This document shows, piece after piece, positions 41,401 through 54,406 of a stretch of DNA of 64,000 nt. Position numbers and translations under genes: made by a program. The stretch covers positions 29,443,134-29,507,133 of the forward strand of contig CM119263.1 of NCBI GenBank assembly GCA_051294375.1, given 5' to 3'. The notes under the pieces were generated by a model. The model was not told where the DNA came from, made no database searches, and saw only the letters and a program-made list of their open reading frames with translations. This stretch comes from Paraspadella gotoi. Lineage: Eukaryota; Chaetognatha. Every line of letters begins with the position of its first letter. Positions within the stretch are counted from its first letter, which is position 1.

Positions 41401-44400
41401 CTCGAGCCACTCAAACCGCCCGTCAAAAGTATTTGGGATAAAGTCCTGTCCAGAAATTCAGTCGGGTAAAAAACAACAATCAAAAAAAGTTTTTAATCGT
41501 ATTGTTTGTAATTGTATGTTTCTGTTTTGTTATGGATTACTTGCTTTTTGGAAAATACCGTGATTCACAAGTCTCCATTCGCACTTATAAATGAGTGGGT
41601 TTATGATTTAGTCAGAGAATTGACAGTTCCAGACAACGATTCATTATTAAAAAGCATTGAGTATTTCAATCTGTACGTTCGACGAATTTTTTTTTTTCCA
41701 TTTTTTTTTTTTGGTTTAAGTTTTATCATTGCATAAGCCAAGGAAATAATATTTTTTAAAAGTTCCAACTTTATGATGTTAAACGCTCACGTGAGCTTTA
41801 ACTTTTCTCAGAAACAACAACGGATTCTCTCGAACCGTCAGGAAACAACATGCAATAATCAAGTATTGAGAGACTTTTCCACTTGGGCGCAGACATTTTA
41901 GTTTTCAAGATATTCAAATAGTCCACATTAGTTAAATATATCAAATTGCTGAGCCCATTAAAAAAAACGCCGCCGCAGTTTTTAATAAATAATCAACATC
42001 AACTTAATCAATTTAAGCATGATAGTAAAAAACAGTCTAGTCGCATGTAATAGTTTTTTTTAACAAATACTTTGTTAGGCTCCAAACATTCGTAGGTTTA
42101 ATCCACAAAAATTTTGCCGTCAACTCAAAAATAAAAGGGAATGACGGTAGGTAAGGTACTCACTACTAATAGGCATAACGCTCAGGTAATCTTAACCGTT
42201 GCTTTGAATAAGCGTCTTAGTTTTTGAGGGTCAAAAATTTGTGGATGAAGTTTTTTCATAAAGTCACAACGAATACGCGACAGAGATGAAGTCAACGCGA
42301 CGCGCGAGTTTTTCTTTTTTATCTTTTTATTGCAAACGAACAAACAAATTCGATCGATTAAAACGAAAAAAAAAGGGATCAAAATACGCTGCACACGATT
42401 GAGCACCGAATCAAAAATCCACAACCGCAACTGCAAATCTCGTCACTCCCCCCCCTCCTCGTCTGACACTGATCTTTCCAACCTCCCCCCCAAAAAAAAC
42501 TCCTTGTCTCCGCACAGATCGATCTCGGTGCCCGCGATGTCTCAGCGTCCAGGGTCGCGACGATCCCAGTTGTCGTCGTCGTCGCTAGGCAACGCGCCAT
42601 CCCCGCAACTGGCCAAACAGAAGACGCTGTCGACGGCGGATTCGCCATCGCACGGCGCCAACGTCGAGACGAAGACGCCCAAAGCCAAGAGTCCCGGGGC
42701 CAACGAGAAGGCGCCAGGTGCGGGAGAAAAAAACAAAATGGCGACGAAATTTAAAAAAAAAAGAAATTATTAAATGAATATTATTGAATTGAATACTAAA
42801 AATACCTAGACGAGAAGAAAAAATCTAAATTATCCTTCCTCAGGCTTTTCATTTCCGCCGGTGGATATTTTCACTGCGAACGCAGAAGTCAAATCGTGGA
42901 ATAAATTCGCCGCGGGAATGAATGCCTCTACTTCGCCTCACGACTCAGGTAAGTTCTAATTTACTATTTATTAATTTATTTATTTAAATTAAATTAAAAT
43001 CGATTGTTCTATTGCTTCATGATTTTTTTAATGAATAAATTCGTGTATGCCAATTTATTCAATGACTTATTAAATATTCCATCATAAAAGTAAGCCATTT
43101 TAAAATTAATTTGATTGATAGATTGTTCGACTTATAGATTGATTGATTGATTAACCTCCTCCCCATCAGGAACGACGACCGTGGAACTCATCCGCCTCAA
43201 CTCTGGACCTCAAAGTCAAAGCCTCGAGAGCCTCGCGGGTTTAGGGGGCGGAGAGGCGATGGAGGAAACCCCCGCCACTCCCGCGATCAATCAACACGCC
43301 AAAGTCCCTCTCATTCCACCCCCGAAACACACCGGCGGCAGGTGGGTGTGTGTTGTATGTTGTCTCTCGCGTCTTTTGAAAAATCCGTATGAAAATTAAA
43401 TGAATTTATTTCCTAAAAAAAAAAAGGAACAATATTACAAATGTATATGTAAATTTTTCAGAATTATTCTGCTAAAAAGCAAAGCTGTGTGGTTTAAATG
43501 CGGCAGGTAAAAAATTGAGGGTTTTCAAAACGGGTAAATCGCTTTCTAGAAATCAAATTGGTCTTCAATCACAATTTAATCACGTAACTTTTAATCACTA
43601 ATAACATGAAGACAGTCAACGGTTACCAACGACATAAACATTGGAACGTTTCTGTCAAAAGCGAAATTTGGTTGACAAAAAGTAGAGTAGAAAAGAAATA
43701 TTTGCGGTTGTTGCATACAATTTTGAAGCACTTTAAATGTTCATTTGTTTAAAAATTCGTTCATTTCCCTTCAGCCACTTGAAGCGTCAAACCTCGAGCG
43801 GTCGACGAGAGAGACGGTCCAAATCTCGCGAAGGACTCGTCTCCAGAAAATCCACGGGGAGTTGCAGCGCTGCAGGTTGGAGCCTTTGCAATGAGGTCAT
43901 TGGATCCGGGATGATCTTTACGCGTTAATGAGAGTTGATATGACATCCTTGTTGCAGGACTTTTGCAACCCAGTTCCGGATGGTCCTCGAACGTCGTCTG
44001 CTTCAAAGGCGGAGAGGGATTCGGAAAGCTGCAAAATCATTTCAACGCAGATTCGGAAAAGAAATCCGGTTAGTCAACTTCTATTTTGGACAGGAATGCT
44101 TATATTTTTTATTATTTATTTATGAAATTTGTACATACAACCTATATAAAAAAATATTAATTAATTCAATAAACATGCTAGCTTTCAATCAAGACTCTCT
44201 CACGGTCTACGTACAATGTACATTGTTTATTAACTCCCAGTGTGCTTGGCTTCCCAGTCAATGAAGTGATATGATATTTTTTAAAAGGGCCTCTCCCTCA
44301 AATACTAGATAGAGGAATACTATTAAATTGGTACAACCAATATAAACCAGTATATATATTGGACTCAACACTAGCATCAAAATACATGGAGCTGACTGTT

Positions 44401-47400
44401 ATGAAATAGGGACAATCAATATAAAAATTACCCATTCATTTCAAAGTCCAAAGTGTTACGGTTAGAGATTAGGGTTATGGATTGGTTTATAAGTTTAAGT
44501 TTAGGTTAAATATTAAAATTAAAATTAAATTCTGGCATAAATGGGGCGCTCTGGGAAAAGAGTACCAAATCGTGGAAATCGTTTGTCTCTTCTATTACTT
44601 AATTTTAGCTTTGAATTCCCAGGGTTTCGAAATCCTGCATACATGGTGGACAAGGACGCCGAGACGGGAGAGCGGTCGTCGCCGGAGAATCGAACGACGC
44701 CGGCGGGAGATTCCGGCGCCGCCGACTCCGCCGCCGACTCCTCGGCCAAATCCGCCGACGTCAAGTCTTCCACAGAGTTGCCCTCCATCAATGACCTCAA
44801 TCTGCTTGGTGACTTCTTTTTCCTTCTCATTGTCATTCGTTTTCTTAGTCGTCTTAATTTGTCACTGTCATTCACTTTTGTTCTTTCTTTTTTTGTCTAC
44901 TTTATTTGTCATTGTCATTTCGTTTTCTTTATTATCTTATTCGTCACTGTCCATTTCTTTGTTATCCCTCTTGTATTTTAAGTTAATAAAACTCATATAA
45001 TTTCTCCGCACTAAACCACGCTACTATACAACAATTTCTATTTTGAATTTTTTAGCTGACTTGAATTTGAACGATTCTTCCAACGACCCGCCGCTAATTT
45101 CCCTCACCGGAGATTCTAGTCAGTTCGGAAAGAAGTCCGCCCAAAGGTAAGTTCACTTCTGCATTAAAAAATGTTTTAAAAATGTAATCGTTTGTCGAGA
45201 CGGAATTGAAAAGAAGTTGCTACAATTCGAGTCACTCGAACCACCGATTTTCGTCTTTACGACCTTGTCTTTTGTTTTTCACGGTTTGCCAATTAATGAA
45301 ATTGGTTCAACTCATATAAAATTACCCAATACCCATTCATTCAATAAAAATCCCCTGGCTTTGAACCCACGTGGTTTAAGGTTTAAGATTGAATAATTTT
45401 TCAAAACTTGATAGTTGAATATTAAATAAAAAAAAATCCCCATTGCCTTCAGACATCAGCCCTTTTGATTCCATTGTCGTGACCAATCTGACTCCCTCCC
45501 CCCTCCTCTCCCCCCCCCCGCCCTGCTCTCCTCAGTTCCTCCCGCATCCTCTCCTCCTTATCGGCCGCACAGAACCATCCACTGATGACCTCCTGCGCAG
45601 AGGAGCTCTCCGTCGGCGCCGTCCTCAAACCCACGTCCATCGCCAATCAGAACCTCAAATTGGCGCCGCCGACGCCGCACGGACTCGGCGCCAACTTTGG
45701 CGACAAAAAACAAATGAACAACATCAACAACTTCAGCATTCCCGGTAAGTGAGCAAGATTTGATTAATCCATCTACTTTAATTATAAAAATAAAATTAAG
45801 TTGGCTTTAGTTAAGTTAAAGTTAAGTCCGAGTCAAGTTTTATTCAAGTTGAAGTTGCGTGAAATTGACTGGAAATTCAAATTAGCCATAGTTAAGCCAA
45901 AGTTAGATCGAAGCTAAATTGATTTAATGTTACGTTGAAGATGACGTTAAAGTTAATGTTATTGTTATTGTTCTGAACACAAAACAAGGAATGATGAAAG
46001 AAAAAACAATTCTAGGTCAAGTTCAACGATCCGGACGGAATTCGATTTCCAGCGAAGAAGACAACACTTGCGTCCCTTTCGAAGACGACGAATCCAAAGG
46101 TGATGACGATGATGACGATGATGACGATGATGACGATGATGACGGTGAATCTGTGATAAATCAGTAATGATGACGACGATACCATGATTATGACGGTGAT
46201 GATGGAGTTTATTCGGTAATGATGATCAAGATGCTGACGATGATGATGACAATGTCTGAGGTAATGATAGTGAAGATGATGATGATTATGATGATGATGA
46301 TGGTTACAATGGTAGAGTGACCGCCTCACTTTTGTCATTTTTCGTCATTTTTCTATTTCCACCTCCGCATTCAATTCCCACCCTCAGCATCGTCGCGGAC
46401 GAGCGACTCGAGGCAGGACAACCTGCTCCTGCTGGCGCCGGCGGGAAAGTCGCCGAGGACGCCGTCACCTTCGCCGAATTTTTACGTCACCGATTTAGCG
46501 AAGGGCGCTCAGACGAAGCTGCTGACTCGATCGAATACAGGTTGGCGTGGAAGGGCGTTGTGTATTGTTTAGAGTCACGATTGGAATATACATACTTTTT
46601 ATTGACTCGCTTACTTATTGACTGATGGTTAAATTTGTTGACTAGTTGATGAAAAGTTTAGATGTTTGACTGAATGATTGATTCTATAGTTTAATTAATT
46701 GATTGATAGTTTGGTTGATAGCCTAAATTATACATAGATTGTTATTTCAATGATTTATAGTTTTCATAATAGCAGCTTCTTCTCCTCGAATAATGACATT
46801 AACTACGTTTGACCTAAGTATCTATTATTTTTTTAATCTATCGATTTATTAAGTTATTAATAGTTTATTGATTAATAGATTATTTTATTGATAGCCTTTC
46901 CATCTCGTAGGCTCGTCCATCTCTCCATCCTTCGCCTCAAATCGTCCCTTCTCCGCCGGCGAGGATTCTCTTTTCATTTTCGACGTCGACTCCAGTTCTA
47001 ATTCCGACTATTCGCAAGTAGGCGCGCGGCAACCGTTTAATAGTATTTCTTCTCATTAATTTATTTTAAAACCTGAGATAACTTTAAATTTTCATTTAAT
47101 AAGGTAATTTTAATAATAACCTCTTGGTAAAGAGAACTATTTGTTTTGTACTTGATCGCTTTTGAAGTTAATTTTCTTTTGTCTGTTTTAAACTTTAAGA
47201 TGCTAAAATCACTACGCAAACATTTACATTTAGAGAAACATTTGCAATCTCTACAATCCTTTCAAATTCTTCTCTCCTTTCACCGCCAGTACCTCCCCAA
47301 AGAAAACCCTTTCCTTGCTTGTTCCGATACCAAAACGACGCCGACTTCCTCATCGGCGTCGGCGTCGTCTCGCGGGGCCCCGGCGTCTTCGATGGTGCCG

Positions 47401-49079
47401 CCTTTGGCCAGAACGGAATCCGCGGCGTCGTCGAGACCCAAAACCGGCGACTCGGGATTCCACGACGATCCCGGCGCCGGAACGTCGATGGAGGTGGACG
47501 AGATTAAAATCGGTAAATAATTTGATGACATCATCTCGTCAACATCATATCTACGTCAGATTAACATCAACACTCCCTTACTATCAACATCATCATTACA
47601 TCAATTCGTCTCGTCACTTCCTCAAATCCACCTCATCGTTCCATCACTTCTACATCTTTATTTCATCACATCCATATCATCCTTTCATCTCTTGAACATC
47701 ATCAATTCATCACTTCCACATCATCACTCCACCTCCCTCACATTATTACTCTATCACTTTCCCGATATCACTCCATCACCTCACATAATCAATCCTCTAC
47801 ATTATTACTCCATCACCACCTCGTCATCACTCCATCACCCTTACATTATCACGTCATCACCTCTACATCATTAATCCATCACCTTATCACGCTAACATTA
47901 TCACTCCATCACCTCACCATCATCACTCCATCACCTCCAAATCATCATTTCATCACCCCTACATCATTACTACATTACTTCCCCATCATCACTCATCACC
48001 CTTAAATTATCACCCATCACCTCTCCATCATCACTCCATCACCTCTAAATCATCACTCCATCCCCTCATCATCCCTTTATCACCCTTACATTATCACTCC
48101 ATCACCTCCACATCATTACTCCATCACCTCTGCATCATCACTCCATCTTCTCCCAATGATATTTCCCTTTTCTTGTCCGCCAGGTTCAACCGTGAATCCT
48201 TTTGACCCCAAACTCCTGCAATTGTCCAACCGAGATGAAGAGGAGGAGGAGACGAAGGAGGATAAGGAGGAGTCGATGAAGGAGGAGGAGGAGGAGGAGG
48301 AGGAAGAGGAGGAGGACGACGTGGGGGATCTGGGAGGGACGAGCTACTCGACCGGAACCGGGGAGGAGTGGATGGAAATGTCCCTCAGCCCGAACAAAAG
48401 CAAAGTCAGTTTATACTTGCGCCGCGAGTACTCGCGGAGCAACTCTATAAGTCACTTTTCGGTCGGTCGGTCCGTCTGTCCATTGGTTTGTCCCACTTGC
48501 ATTAAAAACGCTTATAACTTGTCTATAGTTTGTTGCTCATTTGTTAAAAATCAAATCTAAGCGACTACTGGCGCCGCCTTTTGTTTTTAAAAAAATCTTA
48601 TAAACTATAAGGAATAAATGACATGATAAGTAAAAAGAAAAGTAATGCGGCGCAGCACCTTGGAATAACCGTTCCTTGTTTAAAATATATGTGATCTCAT
48701 TTTTAACTAATTAATTATTGACGTAGCGGAAAAAGTTGTGGTTCGTTTAAAATTTGATTGAGTACTTTCATCTCATTTGCATATTGTAGCAGTTAAATTA
48801 TTTCTTATATTTTTGTATTCGGTTCTCTTCAAAGTTTTATTTTAATATTTTAAGGATACTTTTAATAAAATTTAATATTTATTTAGATTTACAAATAATG
48901 ATAATTTTCAATTTTTAGGCAATCTGAATTTAATTTGAAAACGGATTATATATTATTTTTAGGCTAATCGCTCAAAACCCAAAACGGTGGTGTACCTCTT
49001 CGGTGGACGACAGGGCGACTCGACCAGATCCATTTCCTTCGCGCCGCTTCAGTTGTGGAGGTGTGACGTGGAACCTTGA
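38456..49079 (+). CDS. Six-blade kelch propeller protein with long disordered insert
   Basis: About 20 exons run from ATG 38456 to the stop at 49079. After a Gly/Ser-rich N-terminus comes a W-strand (CQWTKILPA) and kelch blades: KHCACFYKKSIYIFSG (joined over 38841/39174), SASRGHLYLFGG, HSAVVYHSGLFVYGG, HDHSAIVYNHSMWIYGG, and YGHSASLVGYGATRAMMIVGG. Blade 6 starts at RTGHVAIQANTN (about 41075) and is then interrupted by roughly 700 Ser/Thr/Pro/Glu-rich residues (41.1-48.4 kb). It resumes in the last exon with KTVVYLFGGRQGDS and LQLWRCDVEP. The N-terminal W-strand would close the ring. There is no F-box, BTB or membrane segment. Placement of a late kelch strand after a disordered region recalls FBXO42, but I cannot assign an orthologue. 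Exons near 43.7-44.1 and 45.5 kb are the least certain. Confidence 0.85.
46098..46312 (+). repeat. GAT/GAC trinucleotide-rich tract in a kelch-gene intron
   Basis: It starts right after the donor that follows EDDESK and consists of degenerate GATGAC and GATGATGAT units for about 200 bp. Confidence 0.85.
47530..48165 (+). repeat. Degenerate minisatellite based on CATCATCACTCCATCACCTC
   Basis: About 630 bp of an intron between two kelch-gene exons is made of variably spaced copies of ATCACTCCATCACCTC, ACATCATCACTCC and similar units of roughly 20-40 bp. It is strongly purine/pyrimidine-skewed (C/T/A, almost no G) on the plus strand. Confidence 0.9.
48403..48690 (+). repeat. Dispersed repeat copy C in the last kelch-gene intron
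   Basis: This is the longest copy of the family shared with RACK1 intron 1 and the nested-gene intron. It starts at, or within 15 nt of, the intron donor (48402). It contains a perfect 16-bp palindrome CCGCGAGTACTCGCGG (48422-48437) and AAGTCACTTTTCGGTCGGTC. It ends near CTTGGAATAACCGTTCCTTG at about 48680. Confidence 0.8.
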
Positions 49080-49303
49080 GATTTTGGGGACACCCATTTG
49101 CCGCAATTGTTGATATTGTGGACACTTTGTCAACCAAACTTGCTAGAAGTGATTTGAGAATTTGAAGCCAGAATAAATTACAAACGCCACAGCCTCATCG
49201 ATCGTCTGATACCAAAAAAATGAGTCATTTAAATTTCCTGCGATGGCAAACAGACTCATTGCCGTCTTTGACATTTCGCCGTAACTTATCGCGTCTTTTT
49301 CGC

Positions 49304-49395
49304 CGTCTTTGCCCACAATTCGCCGTGGTTGCCACAATTCGCCGTGGTTGCCCACAATTCGCCGTCTTTGCCCACAATTCGCCGTCTTCTTACCG
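49304..49395. repeat. Short tandem repeat, unit about 23 bp
   Basis: Four to five copies of CCCACAATTCGCCGT followed by GGTTG or CTTTG lie in a row just 3' of the kelch gene. Confidence 0.85.
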
Positions 49396-52090
49396 CGACT
49401 CAAAAAAGATGCTACTTTTTCTACTTCGTTGTCATCGTTTAAACTCCACACATAACAGTTTTCCTCGCATTGACGAATACATTATTGAATACATTATTGT
49501 AAGACGACGTTTGTGGATTTCGATTCTTATTCGTTGATTCTAATTCTTTTTTTTTCCTCTACTACATTTTTCTTCCCTTGGCATATTTAACGGGACCCGA
49601 TATAGTTTGTATAAAATAAATGAATTTTTCTCCGTTTTAGAATTCTCATAGCTGAATCTTATCCCTTTCTTTTGATTTATATCTTCATATCTAAAAATAG
49701 CCTTTTCTTCTAGAAACAGATCGAGGCGTGCATCTTAGTTCATAAATAATCTAGTCTTCTGTCCGCGGTCTGTTTAAAACACACAAGTTTTTTTTTATTT
49801 ATCAACATCGAGAATCAAAAGAATAATTAATTAATTAAATATTTTAAACGCATATTTTATTTTTTTTTACTACTAAAAGAGATTACAAATAAAATTCACA
49901 AGCCGTATTTTTTTGGCCAAGCATAAAACTATTAAAACTAGAAGAATAATAAAAATTAGACGAACAACTTGCTACTATCTACAGTCATATACATAGTGAA
50001 GAGTATGATGATGTTTTCCAACACTGCCGTTAAAAGCGTAACAATCCGCTAATCAGAAACTTTATTAGTTATTTTTTTTCTTTAAAGCGTCTTATATTGT
50101 TTAATATTTTTTGTAATACGTGCTAATTAGCCTTTTTTAAAGTTAGTTAATTTTTTTTAATACATGACTTTTTATTATACTTTGGGAGCGTTTGTTAGTG
50201 AAGCAAATCAATCATAACAAACATTAATTATGCGAAATAACGTACAAAACGTTAATACTCTATGGGGTTTCCTAGTTGCAAGAAGTAATTCCAAATAATT
50301 GGAAAGACTTCCGTTATTAATTATTAAAATTGTTTGCTGTTAAAATATCAATTTTTTTTGACATACTTTTCAAAGTTCACGATTAAATAAAAAATAAATA
50401 AATAAAAAATACTATTTTTAGTTCTCTTTGCAATTTCGACGAAACCCCCATTGGTTTGATCCAAAATCATAACATCGCGATTTTTTACTCGCTAGTCTCT
50501 TGCCGTAGCCTCACTATTTGGAGACTTTTTATTCTAGTTTTTCTCATAATACGTTTTCAAATTCACTAAAATTTGTGAACCAAAAATATTTATAAACGGT
50601 TTGTTACGAAAAATCAATTGGATTAATTAGAAACGTTGATCTAGTCACATTCATTATCTTCCACTGTCTTCGATATTAATGTAAATTTTACAGTTTTTTT
50701 TTTTCTCTTACTGATTGAAGACGATTGAAGATGTTCAATTGTTCGTATTTCGTATTATAATTACGGTAATCAAGAATATTATGTAAGGTTGTTCTCATAC
50801 TGATCAAATATCACATCCGCCACTATTTGCTCTCTTCTTCTTTCATTCTTTTTCATACAAAAAAACAAACTATGTATACGGCATTATTATCGGGATTAAA
50901 CATTTGTCAACGTCCGCGTAATCGTGAGGTGACGTGTCCCGCACTCTCCCGTCTTTACGATCCGAGCACCGACTTAAACCGATGTGATGATCTTTATAAG
51001 TATTACGTAGTGCTTAAATAAAATCAGAAAAAAAAAACATTAATTTTATGATCCGAAAATAATTTTTTTCAGGTCATGCGAACGCCTAAAAATCCTAGAT
51101 TTTTTTTATCGGGCATTTAAACCAAGATAACAGAATTGACCCCCCCTATATATAAAAGGTCAATAAGTCCCTTGGCCCTTAACTAGTTTTATTGTGACGC
51201 AGTAAGTCTCCCCCGAACGCAATCGCTGTGATGTTGACTCCTCAAAATATTTTAAACTATATCATTCCAAAAAAAAAAAAAAAGTAAAATCCTCTTCCCT
51301 ATTCCATTAATTTCCCTAAGGTTTCCAAAATAATTTCAAACTTCGAATTAATAAAAAAAAAAAAAAATTAAAACAAGCATGTGAATTTTGCATGAGGCGA
51401 AGCGATTGCGAAAGATTGAGAAATCAAAAAAGGATTGAATCAGTAAAACAATAAAACTTTATATGAAACTTCACAATAATTAACCGAATACCCGACGCTT
51501 GTGGAGAGACACTTTTCTTTTTATCTATTTTGAAATTGTCGACGATATTTTTAATTTTTTGAAATTGTTTTTATTTTATTCTTTTTAGGTTGATTTTTCT
51601 CTGCTTTGGACTTAAAATTTGCGTCTTTACTTTGTTATTGATCTCAATATCTGTGCTTCCCAATCAATAAATAATTCTCCACAGACTGGTGTTTTGTTTT
51701 AAAAGAAATTAATCGAATTGATAAACTAATTTTAGTTATTTAGTTTAGTTAGTTGCGTTCATTCTGCTAAAATTATCGACAGAAGGGCTCTAAAAACTAG
51801 CTATAAGCATAACATGACCTCGCATAGGCCAATCAATTTTTTAGGTCATCAAAAAAAATATTTTGATCCTTAAAAAAATTCAATTAAAAAAATAAGCTTT
51901 ATATCAATTTCTCGACAAACTAATTCTATAATGACAAAGACACACACACACATACAAAAAAAATTCTTATTAGCCGTTTTCTTCCAATCTTGTGTGCTTC
52001 AGTAATATCATCAGTGGTCGAAAACCGAGTGGATTAGTTGCGTAAATTTGGTTGACGTCATAGACGATTGGATTTTGCTCCTTTCCCCTT

Positions 52091-52155
52091 CGACCAATTA
52101 GATTCGCCCTTCGTCGGTAAAATTGTCACGTGATAAAGATCTGACCAATCAGCGC
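52091..52155. promoter_or_regulatory. CCAAT - CACGTG - CCAAT cluster
   Basis: GACCAATTAG (CCAAT at 52094), an E-box CACGTG (52127-52132) and GACCAATCAG (CCAAT at 52145) fall within 65 bp. Such clusters are common in promoters. The nearest downstream gene, CIC, starts 2.25 kb away, so this may be its distal promoter. The evidence is sequence resemblance only. Confidence 0.3.
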
Positions 52156-52933
52156 CCGATGGAGCTGTTGGATGTTAGACAACGTACGAGCGTGTACAAC
52201 CTCCTTCGCTTTCTTGCTTACACATACCCCCGAAAAAATCAGCGTCGACCTGAACGTAATATTATGACTATGCATAACTAAACGTTCATACTTCTGCATA
52301 GCTGTGCTCTTTTTTACCCCTCGTGCATGACGATCGTGGACAAAAAAATTCTTTTAAAAAAATTATTTAGCATAGCCGTGCCGTGGTTTTTTGTGTACAA
52401 TTTTTTTGGGGATAGAATTTTGACAGTTGCATCCCCGGCCCCCTTCCAACCCAAAAGAAAAATGATTACCCGAAACAAAAATAATTTTTAATTTAATTAG
52501 TTTTCAAAAGAAACTTAAAAGGCTAGCATTTTTGTCGCGGCACTAAGAAGGAAATGAAAATGGTTAAATAAAATACGTAATTTTTATAAAAGTCTTTTGT
52601 AACCAAAACATCTTATATATTTTAGGAACTAAACAGGTAACAAACATTTCGTCTCTTCTCCCAATTTCTACTCCCGGTCGTCGTTTATCGTCTTAACAAA
52701 ATCGAATACCTCTCTCTCTCTCTCGTTCTCGCTCGCTCTCTCGCTCTTTCGCTCGTTTTTTTGTTTTTCCCAGTCGTCAAGAAGGGAGCATTTGGGATTG
52801 CATCTTGAGAGAGAGAGAGATAGAGAGAGAGTATTTTGTATTCTCCCTTTGACGTTTAGTTTGATTTTGATATTTACCTTTTACTTAGAAATACGTAACT
52901 TAATTCTTACTTTAAAACATTTATGCAAGTCCC

Positions 52934-53020
<87 letters not shown>

Positions 53021-53028
53021 CTTTCTTT
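52934..53028. repeat. (CTTT)n microsatellite
   Basis: An almost uninterrupted run of about 23 tetranucleotides. Confidence 0.97.
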
Positions 53029-53596
53029 AAAGTTGTATACATTATTTTCTTTTTCACACACGCAGACACACGCCAACGAACAAAAGGCGTATATGTACAC
53101 ATGTACACTTAATCACACACACACATACACACAGTGGCACACTCCCCTCAACCGCAACCGTTATTTTCTCCGATTATTTTAACGTTAGAATGATTATTCA
53201 AGATTGGAGGGCTTGCCCGGACTTGCAAAAAGCCGCGACGAATCCTGCATTCAATTTTACAATCAAACTAATTATATAAATGCGGAAAAAAATGATATCT
53301 GCGAAAAAAAAGGAAAAAAAGAAAAAAACAAATATCTCCTAAGTATTAAATGTTTTTTTATTTTTATAGGATAACAACAAATTGACCTTTAAACCACTCG
53401 GACCACTCAGACGACATATCGTCATATATCGTTTTCGATTGTGGAACAATTTTGGATCAATTTTCTTTAAATTTGTCTTTCAAGTATTGAATCAAAGGGA
53501 GAAACGATATAGGGTTTCTCTTCTTTCTCGTCGTCGTCGTCGTCGTCGTCGATGTCGAAATCGCCGTCTATGGAGCGCGTGCCTTATTTTTTTGCG

Positions 53597-53723
<127 letters not shown>

Positions 53724-53724
53724 G

Positions 53725-53935
53725 TTTCCTGGCGCTCGCTCGTCGGTGAGCGACTGAAAAGTTTCCCTCTCGGTACCAAACCGCGTAACGAAATCTCCTC
53801 GACGCCGAGGCAACGCGACCTTGGAATTTTAGTTTCTGCTCGCGCGCTCGCGACTCTTTGTGTTCCGCGCGTTTTGAGAGATCGTGAGTTTTGGTCTCGT
53901 ACTCACGCGAGGCGCGAGCGAGAGAGGCGGAGAGT

Positions 53936-53976
<41 letters not shown>
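53725..53976 (+). promoter_or_regulatory. CpG-rich island, probable CIC-L promoter or first exon
   Basis: Between the CT and GA tracts lies a GC- and CpG-rich block (for example CTCGCGCGCTCGCGA near 53840) in otherwise AT-rich surroundings, 430-680 bp upstream of the CIC start codon. It includes a possible donor (GGTGAGCG, 53745). This suggests a transcription start region. Confidence 0.4.
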
Positions 53977-53981
<5 letters not shown>

Positions 53982-54406
53982 AAAGGTCTCCGGAGAAAAT
54001 CTATCGCGCTCTGCCATTAAAACGATTTTCCATCTCTGCGTTTGTAAATTTTATAAATGGATATAGATTAAAATATGAAAAAATGAAAAAATGAATAAAA
54101 AGCAAACGTTGATTAAAAAAAGATTCTATGAATAGATGTGATCCATTTTTTTAATACGTTTTAAAAATCGTTTCTTTAAAGTTTTTTTTCTCTACTAAAT
54201 AACGTTCGTGCAATTTTCCCCATGTCTAATTTTTCTTTTAATTCGATTGTCATAGATTCCCGACTACATTACATCGATTGAAACCCGATTCAATCTCACC
54301 AACAGCCAACTACATCAAAAAAGAAAATTAAAAAAAAGAAAAAAGAAAAAGTGCAAATTTGTGTTTCGCCCTTTTTGTCTCTCAATGATTCCCACCGACG
54401 CCGACG

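Noticed and set aside
49143-49451. Small minus-strand gene
   Set aside because: Much of the frame is the 23-bp tandem repeat, giving a repetitive peptide with no other support.
51146-51160. TATA box
   Set aside because: The motif is perfect but more than 3 kb from any recognised gene start in AT-rich sequence; chance is likely.
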